This document shows positions 1 through 11,429 of a stretch of 40,086 nt of DNA, one piece after another (the first letter of the stretch is position 1; every line of letters begins with the position of its first letter). The position numbers and the translations under genes are program-made. Under the pieces are notes generated by a model. It made no database searches, had not been told where the DNA came from, and worked only from the letters and a program-made list of their open reading frames with translations. This stretch comes from an uncultured Pelagibacteraceae bacterium (lineage in GTDB: Bacteria; Pseudomonadota; Alphaproteobacteria; Pelagibacterales; Pelagibacteraceae): positions 1-40,086 of the forward strand of contig CACJRE010000007.1 of NCBI GenBank assembly GCA_902595745.1. Direction: 5' to 3'.

Positions 1-78
1 TTCAAATAAACATCAAGGATCAAAATTATTTTTTAGTTATTATTATAAAAATATCAGATTAATTGATAATTTTTAAAC

Positions 79-1452
79 CTATAAAAAATAAGCTCCAACA
101 CCTAGAAATGAAACAAAACCTATTACATCTGTGATTGTTGTTACAAAAACACTAGATGCGATTGCTGGATCAATATTCATTTTTTTTAATGTAACAGGAA
201 CTAAAATTCCAAAGAGACCAGCAATGATCATGGTTAAAACCATTGAGATTGAAATTATTATTGAAAGAGTATTATCTTGGAACCAAATTTGAACAATAAA
301 AGCACTTATAACAGCAAAAATAATTCCATTTAAAATTCCTATAGAAAATTCTTTAATAACGTTAGTAGTAAAGTTATTTTCTGTTAAATCGTTAGTTGCG
401 ATCGTTCGAACTGTAACAGCTAAAGTTTGCATTCCAGCATTTCCACCCATTGATGCAACTATGGGCATTAAAAATGCTAACACCACCATTTGTTCTATCG
501 TTGCACCAAATAAACTAATACACCATGTAGCTAAAAATGCAGTGAATAAATTTAACAGAAGCCAATTAAATCTTCTTTTAGTTTTAGTAATTACACCATC
601 TGTTATTTCTTCATCACCTACCCCAGCTAATCTCAATGCGTCTTCTTCAGCTTCTTCTTGCAATACAGTTAAAACGTCATCACTCATAATCATTCCGACT
701 AACTTATTATTTTTATCAACTACGGCAGCTGAATTTAAATTATAGTTTTCAAATAAATTAGCTACCTCCTCTTTATCCATATCTACGGGTATTAATAATT
801 GAGACTCTGACATGATAGAGAGCATTTTTGTATCTCTTGAAGTTGTTAAAACACGAGATGATGGTACAGTACCAATTGGTTTAAACTCTTCATTTATAAT
901 AAATATTTCTAAAAATTCCTCCGGAAGATCTTTGTTTTCTCTCAAATAATCTATTGTTTGGCCTACAGACCAATTACTAGGAATTGCTGTAAATTCACGT
1001 TGCATTATTCTAGCAGCAGTATCTTCAGGATAGCTTAAACTTTCTAGTAAAGCGAAACGATCCTTAGGAGGTAAAGAACTTAGAATATTGTTTTTATCTT
1101 CCTCAGGCACATTTTCTAGTATTGAAATTGCATCATCTGACTCAAGATTAGTTAATATAGATACAATCGAGTCTGACGAAAGATAAGTGATAATTTCTGT
1201 TTGGATAGACTCATTAAGTTCAACAAAAACTTCAGGATCAATTTTAAAATTATTTAATTTTATTAGACTTTCTCTGTCTGATTGATTTAAATGTTCAATA
1301 ATGTCTGCAGCATCCGCTGGGTGCATCTCTTTAAAAGAATTAGTAATAAAAAGAGCATCATTGTTAGCAATTTTAGACGTAACTACTTTTATATACTCTT
1401 TATTGAATTCAAAATTTACTTTTTTATCTTTTATTTTTTTAACTAAAGACAT
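79..1452 (-). CDS. mgtE: MgtE-family magnesium transporter
   Basis: 457 aa ORF: N-terminal MgtE domain (HPADAADIIEHL), CBS region, C-terminal membrane domain with PIVASMGGNAGMQTLAV. Confidence 0.93.
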   Translation of the reverse strand: MSLVKKIKDKKVNFEFNKEYIKVVTSKIANNDALFITNSFKEMHPADAADIIEHLNQSDRESLIKLNNFKIDPEVFVELNESIQTEIITYLSSDSIVSILTNLESDDAISILENVPEEDKNNILSSLPPKDRFALLESLSYPEDTAARIMQREFTAIPSNWSVGQTIDYLRENKDLPEEFLEIFIINEEFKPIGTVPSSRVLTTSRDTKMLSIMSESQLLIPVDMDKEEVANLFENYNLNSAAVVDKNNKLVGMIMSDDVLTVLQEEAEEDALRLAGVGDEEITDGVITKTKRRFNWLLLNLFTAFLATWCISLFGATIEQMVVLAFLMPIVASMGGNAGMQTLAVTVRTIATNDLTENNFTTNVIKEFSIGILNGIIFAVISAFIVQIWFQDNTLSIIISISMVLTMIIAGLFGILVPVTLKKMNIDPAIASSVFVTTITDVIGFVSFLGVGAYFL

Positions 1453-1512
1453 AAATCTACCTATAATTTAGATTGGACTATTAATTGATAATTAAGATAA
1501 TACAATTTATAA

Positions 1513-2130
1513 ATGAATATAGAGATCAAAAAGTCAATAAAACCAATAAATTATTTTGATGCAATAAACATATTGGAGAAAAGATTAGAAGATTTACATG
1601 CTAATATTAACAAAGAGCTAATTTGGACATTAGAACATGATGAAATATTTACAGCAGGTACAAGCTATAAAGAAAATGAGATTTTGGATACCTCTATTAA
1701 TCTAATAAAAACTAACCGTGGTGGTAAAATAACATGTCATGCACCAGGTCAATTGATTTGTTATTTTGTGATAGATTTAAGAAAAAAAAAAGATATTAGA
1801 AAATTTATTTCTTGTATAGAAAAAACAATTATTGAAACTCTTAAACATTATCAAATTGAAACATTTTCAGACAAAGATAATATTGGGATTTGGCATAAAA
1901 AAAAGAATTCAGTAAATAAAGTTGCGGCAATTGGAGTAAGAGTCAAAAAATGGATTGCCTATCATGGATTTGCAATAAATATAAATAATAATATTGATCA
2001 ATATAAAAAAATTATACCCTGTGGCATCAAAGATAAAGGGGTGACTAATTTAATTAGTATAATTGATAAAGATTACTCAAACTTAGATAGCTTATTAATA
2101 GAAAAATTTATTTCAAACCTGAAAATCTAA
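1513..2130 (+). CDS. lipB: Octanoyltransferase LipB
   Basis: 205 aa ORF with [22 protein letters not shown] and [23 protein letters not shown] motifs. Confidence 0.9.
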   Translation: MNIEIKKSIKPINYFDAINILEKRLEDLHANINKELIWTLEHDEIFTAGTSYKENEILDTSINLIKTNRGGKITCHAPGQLICYFVIDLRKKKDIRKFISCIEKTIIETLKHYQIETFSDKDNIGIWHKKKNSVNKVAAIGVRVKKWIAYHGFAININNNIDQYKKIIPCGIKDKGVTNLISIIDKDYSNLDSLLIEKFISNLKI

Positions 2131-3025
2131 GTCTTTTTGTTTTTAATAATTTTCTAAAGTAATCGGGTAATAAAGCGGTATATGTGTGTTTTATATCATC
2201 AATTATGAATTTAATCTGATATGAATGAAGCATTAAATTCTTATTTAATCCTCTAGAAGAGTTAGAAATTTTATACTTAATATCACCAAAAATTGGTTGT
2301 CCTAAAGCATATAATTGTTTTCTAAGTTGATGTTTTCGACCAGTAATAGGTTTTAATTCAACTAAACTTGCTTCAGAATTCTTATCTAAAACTTTATAAA
2401 TCGTTTTTGCTTTTTCTATGATCTTTTTATCTCCATCATATCGAATAAGATCATCATTCCACTCACCTGAGTCTTTATTTAATTCACCATGACAGATAGC
2501 TAAATATGTTTTGTGAACTTTTCGTAATCTAAATAAAGAAGTTAATAGTTGGGCTGACTCTCTTGTTTTAGCCATTATAAAAACACCTGAAGTATCTTTG
2601 TCCAATCTATGTACTGAGTAGGGTTTTGTGCCCTGGAAGATTTCGCTTTTAGCAAAAATATCAACTAAATTTTTTTTGGATTTAGTTCCACCCTGTACGG
2701 ATATACCTGAACTTTTATTTAATACGACAAAATTTTCATTATTATCAATAATTTGATCTTCATTAGATCTTATAATTTCTTTTGATGGCTCAAATTTTAT
2801 TTTTTTTTGTACAATAGTTTCTTTAAAATCTAAGTTAAAAAAACTTACAATATCATTTGTTTTAACTTTAGTTGAACTTTTAATTTTTTTTTTATTAATT
2901 TTGATTTTACCAGACCTCAAATATTTTTCGATTAGTCCTTGAGGAATTTTACCAATTTTAAGTCTTGTCCAACGATCTATACGCATATCATTACACGTTG
3001 AATCAACGGTGTATGACTTTTTCAT
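2108..3025 (-). CDS. rluC: RluC/RluD-family 23S rRNA pseudouridine synthase
   Basis: 305 aa; S4-like N-terminus, catalytic [17 protein letters not shown] motif, GRKHQLRKQ. Confidence 0.85.
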   Translation of the reverse strand: MKKSYTVDSTCNDMRIDRWTRLKIGKIPQGLIEKYLRSGKIKINKKKIKSSTKVKTNDIVSFFNLDFKETIVQKKIKFEPSKEIIRSNEDQIIDNNENFVVLNKSSGISVQGGTKSKKNLVDIFAKSEIFQGTKPYSVHRLDKDTSGVFIMAKTRESAQLLTSLFRLRKVHKTYLAICHGELNKDSGEWNDDLIRYDGDKKIIEKAKTIYKVLDKNSEASLVELKPITGRKHQLRKQLYALGQPIFGDIKYKISNSSRGLNKNLMLHSYQIKFIIDDIKHTYTALLPDYFRKLLKTKRLRFSGLK

Positions 3026-3035
3026 GATTTAAGAT

Positions 3036-3479
3036 TTATGCTGTTGCTTGTTTCTTTTCTTCAGCTTTTGGTGTTTCTTTATTAGTCTCTTTTTTTGGCT
3101 TATCAACTCTTTTAGCCTCAACATCTCTATCCACAAATTCGATTATAGCCATAGGTGCATTATCACCATATCTGAATCCAGCCTTTATAATTCTAGTGTA
3201 TCCACCATTTCTTTTTTCATATCTTTTTGAAAGTGTTTTTTTAACTTTGTTAGCTGATTTAATATCCTGGAGTTGAGAAACTAGCATTTTCGTTGTCTGT
3301 AAAGTTTCTTTTTTGCCTAGTGTAATAATTTTATCAGCTTGTGGTTTCAAAAATTTGGCTTTTGGCAAAGTAGTTTTGATTTGTTCATATTTGATTAAAG
3401 AATTTAACATATTCTTTAAGAGCGCCTTTCTATGTTCAGAAGTCCTGTTTAACTTCTTATTTGCCATTCCGTGTCTCAT
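3036..3479 (-). CDS. rplQ: 50S ribosomal protein L17
   Basis: MRHG..KLNRTSEHRKALLKNM; position next to rpoA; K/E-rich C-terminal tail. Confidence 0.97.
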   Translation of the reverse strand: MRHGMANKKLNRTSEHRKALLKNMLNSLIKYEQIKTTLPKAKFLKPQADKIITLGKKETLQTTKMLVSQLQDIKSANKVKKTLSKRYEKRNGGYTRIIKAGFRYGDNAPMAIIEFVDRDVEAKRVDKPKKETNKETPKAEEKKQATA

Positions 3480-4507
3480 TAGATAGCTTCCTCTAGTTTT
3501 TTAGACATTTCAGCAATATTATCTGGTGGCCAGTTTGGTATCTCCATCCCTAGGTAAAGAGACATACCAGTTAAAACCTCTTTTATTTCATTTAAAGATT
3601 TTCTACCAAAATTAGGTGTTCTTAGCATTTCACCTTCAGATTTTTGAACGAGATCTCCAATGTAAATTATATTATCATTTTTTAGACAATTCATAGATCT
3701 AACTGATAACTCAAGTTCGTCAACTTTTCTTAATAAGTTTTTATTAAATTCTGGTTCTGTTGAAACCTCTTTTACAGGAGCTTCAACTGGCTCATCAAAA
3801 TTAACAAACATTTTTAACTGATCTTGGAAAATTCTTGCTGAATAAGCTACGGCATCTTCTGCTGAAATAGATCCATTTGTTTCAACTTCCATAGTAAGTT
3901 TATCATAATCAAGCGCCTTACCTTCTCTAGCAGTACTTATTGAGTAAGAAACTTTTTTAACTGGACTATATAATGAGTCTATAGCAATTAAACCCAATGG
4001 TGGCTCTTCTGGTTTGTTTAAATCAGCTGGAACATATCCTTTTCCAGTATTTACATTCATCTCCATATGAAAATTTGTGTTTTCATCAAGATTACATATA
4101 ACAAGTTCAGGATTTAATATTTCTACATCAGCAACTTGTGTAATATCAGAAGCTTTAATTTCACCAGGACCTTTTGCATCTAATATAAGTTTTTTTGTAC
4201 CTTCTGAATTACATTTAAGTGCTAGAGATTTAACATTTAAAACTATGTCAGTAACATCCTCTCTTACACCTTTAATTGATGTAAATTCATGTAATACTCC
4301 ATCGATTTGTATCGAAGTAACAGCTGCACCCCTAATAGAAGAAAGTAAAATTCTTCTTAGAGAATTACCTAATGTTAATCCATAACCTTTTTCTAGAGGC
4401 TCTGCTATAATTTTAGCATGAGTTAAATCATCACTAATTTGAACGTCTAATTTAGATGGTTTAATTAATGACTTCCAATTTTTAACGTTTACATTTTCGA
4501 CTTCCAT
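3479..4507 (-). CDS. rpoA: RNA polymerase alpha subunit
   Basis: 342 aa; [18 protein letters not shown] and C-terminal alpha-CTD motif. Confidence 0.98.
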   Translation of the reverse strand: MEVENVNVKNWKSLIKPSKLDVQISDDLTHAKIIAEPLEKGYGLTLGNSLRRILLSSIRGAAVTSIQIDGVLHEFTSIKGVREDVTDIVLNVKSLALKCNSEGTKKLILDAKGPGEIKASDITQVADVEILNPELVICNLDENTNFHMEMNVNTGKGYVPADLNKPEEPPLGLIAIDSLYSPVKKVSYSISTAREGKALDYDKLTMEVETNGSISAEDAVAYSARIFQDQLKMFVNFDEPVEAPVKEVSTEPEFNKNLLRKVDELELSVRSMNCLKNDNIIYIGDLVQKSEGEMLRTPNFGRKSLNEIKEVLTGMSLYLGMEIPNWPPDNIAEMSKKLEEAI

Positions 4508-4956
4508 TAAACTCTCCTTTTTTTTGGTGGTCTAGTTCCATTATGAGGCATGGGTGTTGTATCTTTAATTGATAAAATTTTAAAACCTCTAGCCTGTAAT
4601 GCTCTTAAAGCTGTTTCACGACCAGAGCCAGGGCCCTTAACTTCAACAGACAAAGTTTTCATACCATATTCTAATGCTTTTGAAGCGGCAGCATCAGCAG
4701 CTATCTGTGCAGCATAAGGAGTTGATTTTCTTGATCCTTTAAAACCTTTTTGCCCAGCAGATGCCCAAGAGATTACATTTCCATTAGTATCCGCAATTGA
4801 AATTATAGTATTGTTAAAAGTAGATTGAACATATGCAATACCATTTAAAATATTCTTTTTAATTTTTTTCTTTTTTGAATAAGAACTTTTATTACTTTTC
4901 TTTGAAGATTTCTCAACCTTCTGATCTTTATTTTCAACTTTATCAGCTTTAGCCAT
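4507..4956 (-). CDS. rpsK: 30S ribosomal protein S11 with Lys-rich N-terminal extension
   Basis: [49 protein letters not shown]-terminus. Confidence 0.97.
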   Translation of the reverse strand: MAKADKVENKDQKVEKSSKKSNKSSYSKKKKIKKNILNGIAYVQSTFNNTIISIADTNGNVISWASAGQKGFKGSRKSTPYAAQIAADAAASKALEYGMKTLSVEVKGPGSGRETALRALQARGFKILSIKDTTPMPHNGTRPPKKRRV

Positions 4957-4958
4957 AA

Positions 4959-5342
4959 TTATTTTTTAGTTGGAGTTAATTTTTTTCCTGCGATAGCGAT
5001 TGCTTTACCTTTTCTTGTTCTAGCATTACATCTAGTTCTTTGGCCTCTCACAGGTAATTTTTTTCTATGTCTTGTTCCCCTGTAGCAAGCTAAATCAATT
5101 AATCTTTTAATTGTAAGAGAGTAATCTCTTCTCAGATCTCCCTCTACTTTAAAGTTAGCATCGATGTACTCTCTGATCTTTAAAATTTCATCATCAGTTA
5201 ATTCGTTTATTCTTTTTGCTCTTGGAATTTCAAGCGATGTACAAATTTGATTGGAAAATTTATCACCAATTCCATAGATATAAGTTAAACCTATATGAAC
5301 AAGTTTGTTTTGTGGAATATTGATACCTGCGATACGAGCCAT
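4959..5342 (-). CDS. rpsM: 30S ribosomal protein S13
   Basis: [13 protein letters not shown]...[25 protein letters not shown]. Confidence 0.98.
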   Translation of the reverse strand: MARIAGINIPQNKLVHIGLTYIYGIGDKFSNQICTSLEIPRAKRINELTDDEILKIREYIDANFKVEGDLRRDYSLTIKRLIDLACYRGTRHRKKLPVRGQRTRCNARTRKGKAIAIAGKKLTPTKK

Positions 5343-5397
5343 AATTTTGTGATAAATTTGAGCCTTTTATATAATAAGATTACCTAAAGTCAACGTC

Positions 5398-5961
5398 TTA
5401 AACATTGATAAAAGCTTCAATTTCCTTTGTTATTTGGTCAATTTCTTGTGTTCCATTTATCTCATGAAAATTTGGATTTTGAGAGTAAAATTCTAGCACT
5501 GGTCTCGTAGTTTCCATATAAGTGTCATATCTCTTAAGGATAGTTTCAGTATTATCATCCGCCCTATTTTCTAATATTTTCCTTTTTTCAATTCTTTCAA
5601 TGATAATATCCTTATTTACATTGAGAAAAAAAATATGGTCAATTTTTTGACCTGATTTATCTAATAATAAATCTAAATATTTTGCCTGACTTAAAGATCT
5701 AGGATATCCGTCAAATATTAGTTTGTCTTTTTTTTGAGTATCGTTAATTATTTTTTCTATTAATTCATTAACGATTTCATCACTAACAAATTTACCTTCA
5801 TTCATATTTTTTTTAATTTGTTGGCCAATAATTGAGTTTTTCTTTATCTCTTCTCTTAAAATATCACCAGTTGAAACTTGAAAGTTATTTAGTTTGTTAA
5901 CTAAATATTTTGATTGCGTACCTTTACCTGCGCCTGGGGGCCCAAATAAAATAATATTCAC
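5398..5961 (-). CDS. adk: Adenylate kinase
   Basis: MNIILFGPPGAGKGTQS Walker A; FDGYPRS motif. Confidence 0.97.
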   Translation of the reverse strand: MNIILFGPPGAGKGTQSKYLVNKLNNFQVSTGDILREEIKKNSIIGQQIKKNMNEGKFVSDEIVNELIEKIINDTQKKDKLIFDGYPRSLSQAKYLDLLLDKSGQKIDHIFFLNVNKDIIIERIEKRKILENRADDNTETILKRYDTYMETTRPVLEFYSQNPNFHEINGTQEIDQITKEIEAFINV

Positions 5962-7242
5962 TTACTTACCAAATTTAGTTTTTTTGATTAATTGCTCATA
6001 CTGAGAACTCATTAATCTTGTTTGAATTTGTGTTACTGTATCAATAGCAACAACTACTACAATTAAAATTGAAGCACCACCTAAGTAAAAAGGTATTGGA
6101 TAATTTGCAATTAAAAATTCAGGCATTAAACAAACTAACGTTAAATATAATGCACCAATAGTTGTTAGTTTAGTTGATATATTCTGAATATACAAAGCTG
6201 TACTTTCACCCGGTCTAATTCCAGGAACGAAACCACCATATTTTCTTAAGTTATCTGCAGTCTCAGTAGGATTAAAGGTTATTGAAGTGTAGAAAAAAGT
6301 AAAAAATATGATTCCTGATGCATATAATAACATATAAAGAGGCTGTCCTTGAGTAAAATAAGAACTTAAATTTAAAAAAGTATCATTGTCTGAAAAAGAA
6401 TAGTTAGAGAAAGTAACTGGCAATAAAAGTAAAGCAGAGGCAAAAATTGCTGGAATTACACCAGCTTGATTAATTTTAAGCGGTAAATGAGATGACTCAC
6501 CACCATACATTTTATTACCCATTTGTCTTTTTGGATAATTAATTAAAATTTTTCTTAAAGCTCTTTCCATGAAAACTACAAATAATATTGTGGCAACTAA
6601 TAGAACAAAGATGGCTAATATCATAAAAGTAGATACAGCACCAGTTCTACCTAATTCAAAAGTTGTAACTAAGGCTCTTGGAATTTCTGCAACTATACCT
6701 GCAAATATAATAAGAGATATACCATTACCTATTCCTCTTTGAGTGATTTGTTCACCTAACCACATCAAAAACATTGTTCCAGCTACTATAGTTGTAACAG
6801 TCGTAATTTTGAAAAAAGCCCCAGGATTTATCACAAGGTCTGCAGATGACTCTAGTCCAATAGATAAACCATAACCTTGTAAAGTGGCTAATAATACGGT
6901 TCCATATCTGGTAATTTGAGTAATTTTAGCTCTTCCAGTCTCACCTTGGGCTTTTAAATTTTTAAAATACTCAGACACACCTGTTAAAAGCTGAACTATA
7001 ATAGCAGATGAAATGTAGGGCATTATACCTAAGGCAAAAATTGCCATTCTACTCACTGCCCCGCCAGCAAAAACATTAAACATTCCTAGTAAACCTTTTT
7101 GGTTACCATCCATCATTACTTTAAGTTGCTCAGGGTCTATACCTGGTAATGGTACAAAAGTACCAAATCTATAAACTGCTAGAATGAAAATTGTAAATAA
7201 TATTCTATTTCTTAAATCGTTTGATGATGACGACGCACTCAT
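5962..7242 (-). CDS. secY: Protein translocase subunit SecY
   Basis: 426 aa polytopic protein; GIMPYISSAIIVQLL, GNGISLIIFAGI motifs. Confidence 0.98.
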   Translation of the reverse strand: MSASSSSNDLRNRILFTIFILAVYRFGTFVPLPGIDPEQLKVMMDGNQKGLLGMFNVFAGGAVSRMAIFALGIMPYISSAIIVQLLTGVSEYFKNLKAQGETGRAKITQITRYGTVLLATLQGYGLSIGLESSADLVINPGAFFKITTVTTIVAGTMFLMWLGEQITQRGIGNGISLIIFAGIVAEIPRALVTTFELGRTGAVSTFMILAIFVLLVATILFVVFMERALRKILINYPKRQMGNKMYGGESSHLPLKINQAGVIPAIFASALLLLPVTFSNYSFSDNDTFLNLSSYFTQGQPLYMLLYASGIIFFTFFYTSITFNPTETADNLRKYGGFVPGIRPGESTALYIQNISTKLTTIGALYLTLVCLMPEFLIANYPIPFYLGGASILIVVVVAIDTVTQIQTRLMSSQYEQLIKKTKFGK

Positions 7243-7250
7243 TGAAATAA

Positions 7251-7703
7251 TTATTTTTTCAATTGAATAGATCCACTAATTTTTTCTAGTTTCTCTATTG
7301 CTGATTTAGATGCTAAATCTGCCTCTATATTAACTTTATCTTTAATCTCCCCAGTTCCAAGTATCTTTAATTTTTGAGAATTTTTATTAATCAATTTAAG
7401 TTTTTTTAGCAATTCCATGTTTATTGTGTCACTTGGATTGATAGTTTTTTCATTTATGAATGACTGGATTTTTTCAAGATTCATTATTGCTATGTTTGCT
7501 CTAGAGATAGGATTAAAACCTCTTTTTGGCAGTCTTCTATACAATGGCATTTGTCCACCTTCAAAAGATTTGATTGCAACACCAGATCTTGATTTTTGAC
7601 CCTTTACACCTCTACCAGAAGTTTTACCTTTACCAGAACCAATACCTCTACCAACACGAATTTTTGATTTATTAATTTTATCTTTAGTGTTTAAAGTTAT
7701 CAT
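7251..7703 (-). CDS. rplO: 50S ribosomal protein L15
   Basis: RVGRGIGSGKGKTSGRGVKGQKSRSG motif. Confidence 0.97.
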   Translation of the reverse strand: MITLNTKDKINKSKIRVGRGIGSGKGKTSGRGVKGQKSRSGVAIKSFEGGQMPLYRRLPKRGFNPISRANIAIMNLEKIQSFINEKTINPSDTINMELLKKLKLINKNSQKLKILGTGEIKDKVNIEADLASKSAIEKLEKISGSIQLKK

Positions 7704-8218
7704 TATCCTCTTTTCTCAACTATTTCAGAAATCTTTTTATTTCTAATTGCTGAAATTTGTTTTGGTGAATTTTGTTTTAATAACGCTTTCATGGTCGCCC
7801 TAATAACATTATGAGCATTCGATGTTCCCATTGATTTTGCCACAATATCCTTAACACCTAATACTTCACATACAGCTCTAACTGGTCCACCCGCAATAAT
7901 ACCAGTTCCTTTAGATGCAGCTCTTAATACAATTCTACCTGATCCATCTTTTGCTTTTACGTCATGGTGAATAGTTCTTCCTTCTCTTAAAGGTATATGT
8001 ATTAATTTTCTTCTAGCTACTTCGTTAGCTTTTTTGATTGCATCAGGTACTTGTTTAGCTTTTGCATGAGCAATTCCAATTTTACCTGCTTGATTTCCTA
8101 CAACTACTAATGCAGAAAAACCAAATCTTCGTCCACCTTTAACTACTTTTGTAATACGGTTTATATGAACTAATTTTTCTAAAATATCATCAGCTTTTTT
8201 ATCTTTAAAGTTTTCCAT
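7703..8218 (-). CDS. rpsE: 30S ribosomal protein S5
   Basis: KVVKGGRRFGFSALVVVGN motif; spc-operon position. Confidence 0.97.
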   Translation of the reverse strand: MENFKDKKADDILEKLVHINRITKVVKGGRRFGFSALVVVGNQAGKIGIAHAKAKQVPDAIKKANEVARRKLIHIPLREGRTIHHDVKAKDGSGRIVLRAASKGTGIIAGGPVRAVCEVLGVKDIVAKSMGTSNAHNVIRATMKALLKQNSPKQISAIRNKKISEIVEKRG

Positions 8219-8220
8219 AA

Positions 8221-8577
8221 TTAAAATTCCATTCCATTTTCTCGTAAGGTTTCTGCAAATACTTTAACTCTGCCATGATATCTATAAATACCTCTATCAA
8301 AGTAAATTTTTGTAATTTTTTTTTCTTGGGCTTTTTTTGCTAGTTTTGTTGCTACTATTTTAGATAACTCAGTTTTGTTAACTTTATCTCCTGACTTGAT
8401 ATCCTTTTCGATGGATGAAGCAGATAATAATGTAACTTTGTTTATATCATCAATTATTTGTGCAGAAATATTTTTTGATGATCTAGAAATACATAATCTG
8501 AATCTATCTTTAGGTGCAACTTTTTTTACCTTGTTGCTAACTCTAAATCTTTTTCTAATGCTTGTATTTAGTTTCAT
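8221..8577 (-). CDS. rplR: 50S ribosomal protein L18
   Basis: 118 aa; [44 protein letters not shown]. Confidence 0.96.
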   Translation of the reverse strand: MKLNTSIRKRFRVSNKVKKVAPKDRFRLCISRSSKNISAQIIDDINKVTLLSASSIEKDIKSGDKVNKTELSKIVATKLAKKAQEKKITKIYFDRGIYRYHGRVKVFAETLRENGMEF

Positions 8578-9116
8578 TATTTTTTCTTTCCTTCTTTTTT
8601 AAGAACATATTGTCCTTTTTCACGAATTCCTTTGCCTTTGTAAGGTTCTATCTTTCTATATGTTTTAATTTTTGAAGCAACGGATCCAACTTGTTGTTTA
8701 TCTGATCCTGAAATTTTTAAAGTTGTTTGTTTTTCTACTTCAATTTTAATTCCATCAGGAATATCATAATTGATGTCATGACTATACCCTAGCTGAAGGT
8801 TTAATTGTTTTCCTTTTAAGGCAGCTCTGTAACCAACTCCAACTAACTCTAATGTTTTTTCATAACCAGTACTCGAACCGATTACTGCATTATTAATTAA
8901 ACTTCTATTCATGCCCCAAAGTCTCTTAGAATTTTGATCTATTTTTTTCGGTTTGATAGATATTTCTTTGCCTTCTTTAATATCTAGGTTGAACATATCC
9001 AAATCAATATCAACAGATTTTTTCCCTAATGGGCCTTCAATATTTAATATGTTACCAGCCAAAACAACTTTTACTTTTTCAGGGATAGAGATACTTATTT
9101 TACCAATTTTAGACAT
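8577..9116 (-). CDS. rplF: 50S ribosomal protein L6
   Basis: [45 protein letters not shown]. Confidence 0.97.
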   Translation of the reverse strand: MSKIGKISISIPEKVKVVLAGNILNIEGPLGKKSVDIDLDMFNLDIKEGKEISIKPKKIDQNSKRLWGMNRSLINNAVIGSSTGYEKTLELVGVGYRAALKGKQLNLQLGYSHDINYDIPDGIKIEVEKQTTLKISGSDKQQVGSVASKIKTYRKIEPYKGKGIREKGQYVLKKEGKKK

Positions 9117-9511
9117 TAAAATACCTTACAAATTATTTCACCACCAACACGTTGTTTTCTAGCATCAATATCTGTCATTACACCTTTTGGTGTTGAGACA
9201 ATTGCAATACCTAAACCATTGTTTACTTTTGGTAAGCTTTCTGCACTGGAAAAAATTCTTCTGCCAGGTTTTGATACACGCTCAAATGCGCTTATGACAG
9301 GATTTCCTGAGTGATATTTAAGTTCTAAGGATAATGTTGGTTTCTTATCTTCAGAGTCGATTTTAAAATCTTTTATAAATCCTTCATTCTTAAGGATATC
9401 AGCAATTTTAGTTTTAAAGTTTGAAGATGGTAATGCTACTTTTTTATGATTTCTTGCTTGAGCATTTTTTACTCTTGCTATCATATCTCCAATTGGATCA
9501 CTTAAACTCAT
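9116..9511 (-). CDS. rpsH: 30S ribosomal protein S8
   Basis: MSLSDPIGDMIARVKNAQ...GLGIAIVSTPKGVMTDIDARKQRVGGEIICKVF. Confidence 0.97.
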   Translation of the reverse strand: MSLSDPIGDMIARVKNAQARNHKKVALPSSNFKTKIADILKNEGFIKDFKIDSEDKKPTLSLELKYHSGNPVISAFERVSKPGRRIFSSAESLPKVNNGLGIAIVSTPKGVMTDIDARKQRVGGEIICKVF

Positions 9512-9522
9512 AATATTCCTTT

Positions 9523-9828
9523 CTACCAGCTTGACTTAGTCATTCCTGGAATTAATCCAGCTAAACCTAAGTCCCTTAAAGCTATTCTTGATATTTTTAA
9601 TTTTCTATATACCCCATGAGGTCTTCCTGTAATTTTACATCTATTCATAACTCTAGTTTTTGCAGAATTTCTTGGCATCTGAGATAATTTTTGCTGTGCT
9701 TTAAATCTTTCTTCTAATGGTAATTTTTTATCCATTATAATTTTTTTTAAACTTTGTCTTTTTTTGTAAAGTTTATCAGATAGTTTAATTCTCTTATCAT
9801 TTTTATTTACAGCACTAACTTTAGCCAT
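9523..9828 (-). CDS. rpsN: 30S ribosomal protein S14
   Basis: 101 aa zinc-independent form; NRCKITGRPHGVYRKLKISRIALRDLGLAGLIPGMTKSSW. Confidence 0.97.
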   Translation of the reverse strand: MAKVSAVNKNDKRIKLSDKLYKKRQSLKKIIMDKKLPLEERFKAQQKLSQMPRNSAKTRVMNRCKITGRPHGVYRKLKISRIALRDLGLAGLIPGMTKSSW

Positions 9829-9830
9829 GT

Positions 9831-10385
9831 TTAATTGTCTCCTTTTTTTATAAATGGAAAATTCATTTTTTCTAATAATGCAAATGCATGATCTTTATTT
9901 AAAGCTTTAATTACGACTACAATATCAAGACCACGTACTTTATCTGCTCTATCAAAACTTACTTCTGGGAAAATAATATGTTCTTTTACACCAAATGTAT
10001 AATTACCAAATTTATCAAAACCTTTAGCAGATAAACCTCTAAAATCTTTAATTCTAGGTAATGCGATGTTCACTAATCTATCAATAAATTCATACATCTT
10101 ATTTTTTCTTAAAGTTACTTTTAGACCTGCATTTGAACCTTTTCTTGTTTTAAAATTTGCTACCGATTTTTTAAATTTTGTGACCACAGGCTTTTGACCT
10201 GTTATTTTGCCTAAATCTTCTTCTGCTGTTTTTAAAATTTTGGCATCCGCACCGTCTAATCCAAGTCCCATATTTAAAACAATTTTTTCAATTCTAGGTA
10301 CCATAAAAATATTTTTTAAACCTAGACTGTCTTTTAAAGCTGGTTGAATTTCTTTACTGTAAGTTTCTTTTAATCTTGGTGTCAT
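9831..10385 (-). CDS. rplE: 50S ribosomal protein L5
   Basis: 184 aa; GQKPVVTKFKKSVANFKTRKG, RIKDFRGLSAKGFDKFGNYTFGVKEHIIFPEV. Confidence 0.97.
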   Translation of the reverse strand: MTPRLKETYSKEIQPALKDSLGLKNIFMVPRIEKIVLNMGLGLDGADAKILKTAEEDLGKITGQKPVVTKFKKSVANFKTRKGSNAGLKVTLRKNKMYEFIDRLVNIALPRIKDFRGLSAKGFDKFGNYTFGVKEHIIFPEVSFDRADKVRGLDIVVVIKALNKDHAFALLEKMNFPFIKKGDN

Positions 10386-10630
10386 TATTTTTTAGCCTCT
10401 GCTTTTTTTGAAACTTTTTCATCAATTAACTTAAGATTTGATAAATGAATAAAGCTTTCTTTTGAAACGATTCCACCTTTTTTTTCTTTTGTGGTTTTCA
10501 CATGCTTTTTCACCATATTAATCTCTTTAACTTTTGCTCTATTATTAGCTCTATCAATTTCAATAACTTCGCCCTCTTTTTTTTTATCTTTACCCGTTAA
10601 AACTTTAACCTTTAAACCCTTTTTAATCAT
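10385..10630 (-). CDS. rplX: 50S ribosomal protein L24 (short form)
   Basis: 81 aa; [19 protein letters not shown]; position between rplE and rplN. Confidence 0.94.
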   Translation of the reverse strand: MIKKGLKVKVLTGKDKKKEGEVIEIDRANNRAKVKEINMVKKHVKTTKEKKGGIVSKESFIHLSNLKLIDEKVSKKAEAKK

Positions 10631-10631
10631 T

Positions 10632-11000
10632 TTATAAAACCTCCGGTGCTAGTGAGATAATTTTCATCTGACCTCTGCTTCTAAGCTCTCTAGTTACAGG
10701 ACCAAAAATTCTAGTTCCCACTGGTTCACCTTTGTCATCAACTAAAACTGCAGCATTATTATCAAATTTGACTTTTGATCCATCATTTCGATGAATTCCC
10801 TTTTTAACTCTAACTACTACTGCCTTATGTACAGTACCTTTTTTTACTTTTCCTTTTGGTATCGCCTCTTTAACAGCGATTACAATAGTATCACCAATAC
10901 TTGCATATCGTCTTTTGGACCCACCAAGTACTTTGATACACTCTATTCTTTTAGCGCCCGTATTATCTGCCACCTGTAGCTCTGTTTGTACACCAATCAT
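10632..11000 (-). CDS. rplN: 50S ribosomal protein L14
   Basis: [33 protein letters not shown]. Confidence 0.98.
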   Translation of the reverse strand: MIGVQTELQVADNTGAKRIECIKVLGGSKRRYASIGDTIVIAVKEAIPKGKVKKGTVHKAVVVRVKKGIHRNDGSKVKFDNNAAVLVDDKGEPVGTRIFGPVTRELRSRGQMKIISLAPEVL

Positions 11001-11236
11001 TATTTTGCATTCTCCATTACTTGGAATTTTTTATTTTTTGAAAACGGTTTACTCTCAATAATTGAAACTTTGTCACCTGTTTTAAATTTGTTATTTTCAT
11101 CATGAGCATTATAGTTTTTTCTGACTTTAATAACTTTTTTAAGCACAGGATGTGAATATTTTCTTTCAACCATCACAGTAATAGTTTTATTTGGCTTATC
11201 GCTTATGACCACTCCTGTTAATATTTTTTTAGGCAT
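11000..11236 (-). CDS. rpsQ: 30S ribosomal protein S17
   Basis: [29 protein letters not shown]. Confidence 0.97.
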   Translation of the reverse strand: MPKKILTGVVISDKPNKTITVMVERKYSHPVLKKVIKVRKNYNAHDENNKFKTGDKVSIIESKPFSKNKKFQVMENAK

Positions 11237-11429
11237 TAATTTTCCCTTTTAATATAGTTTTTAATCTTGCTATTGTTTTTTTTGTTTCTCCAATTTTAGC
11301 AGGGTTTGTCACTTGTGAATTCATCTTTTGAAATCTAAAATTAAAAAGATCTTTTTTTAGTTTATCTATGTTCTTGATCATTTCATCCTTAGATAATTTT
11401 TTAATTTCTTGTTTTTTCATATTAAGCAA
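11229..11429 (-). CDS. rpmC: 50S ribosomal protein L29
   Basis: 66 aa; [37 protein letters not shown]. Confidence 0.95.
   Translation of the reverse strand: MLNMKKQEIKKLSKDEMIKNIDKLKKDLFNFRFQKMNSQVTNPAKIGETKKTIARLKTILKGKINA

Noticed and set aside
461-745. + strand 94-aa ORF inside mgtE
   Set aside because: Antisense to a well-supported gene, with no recognisable motif; the same applies to other antisense ORFs such as 4077-4385, 30546-30995 and 27328-27930.
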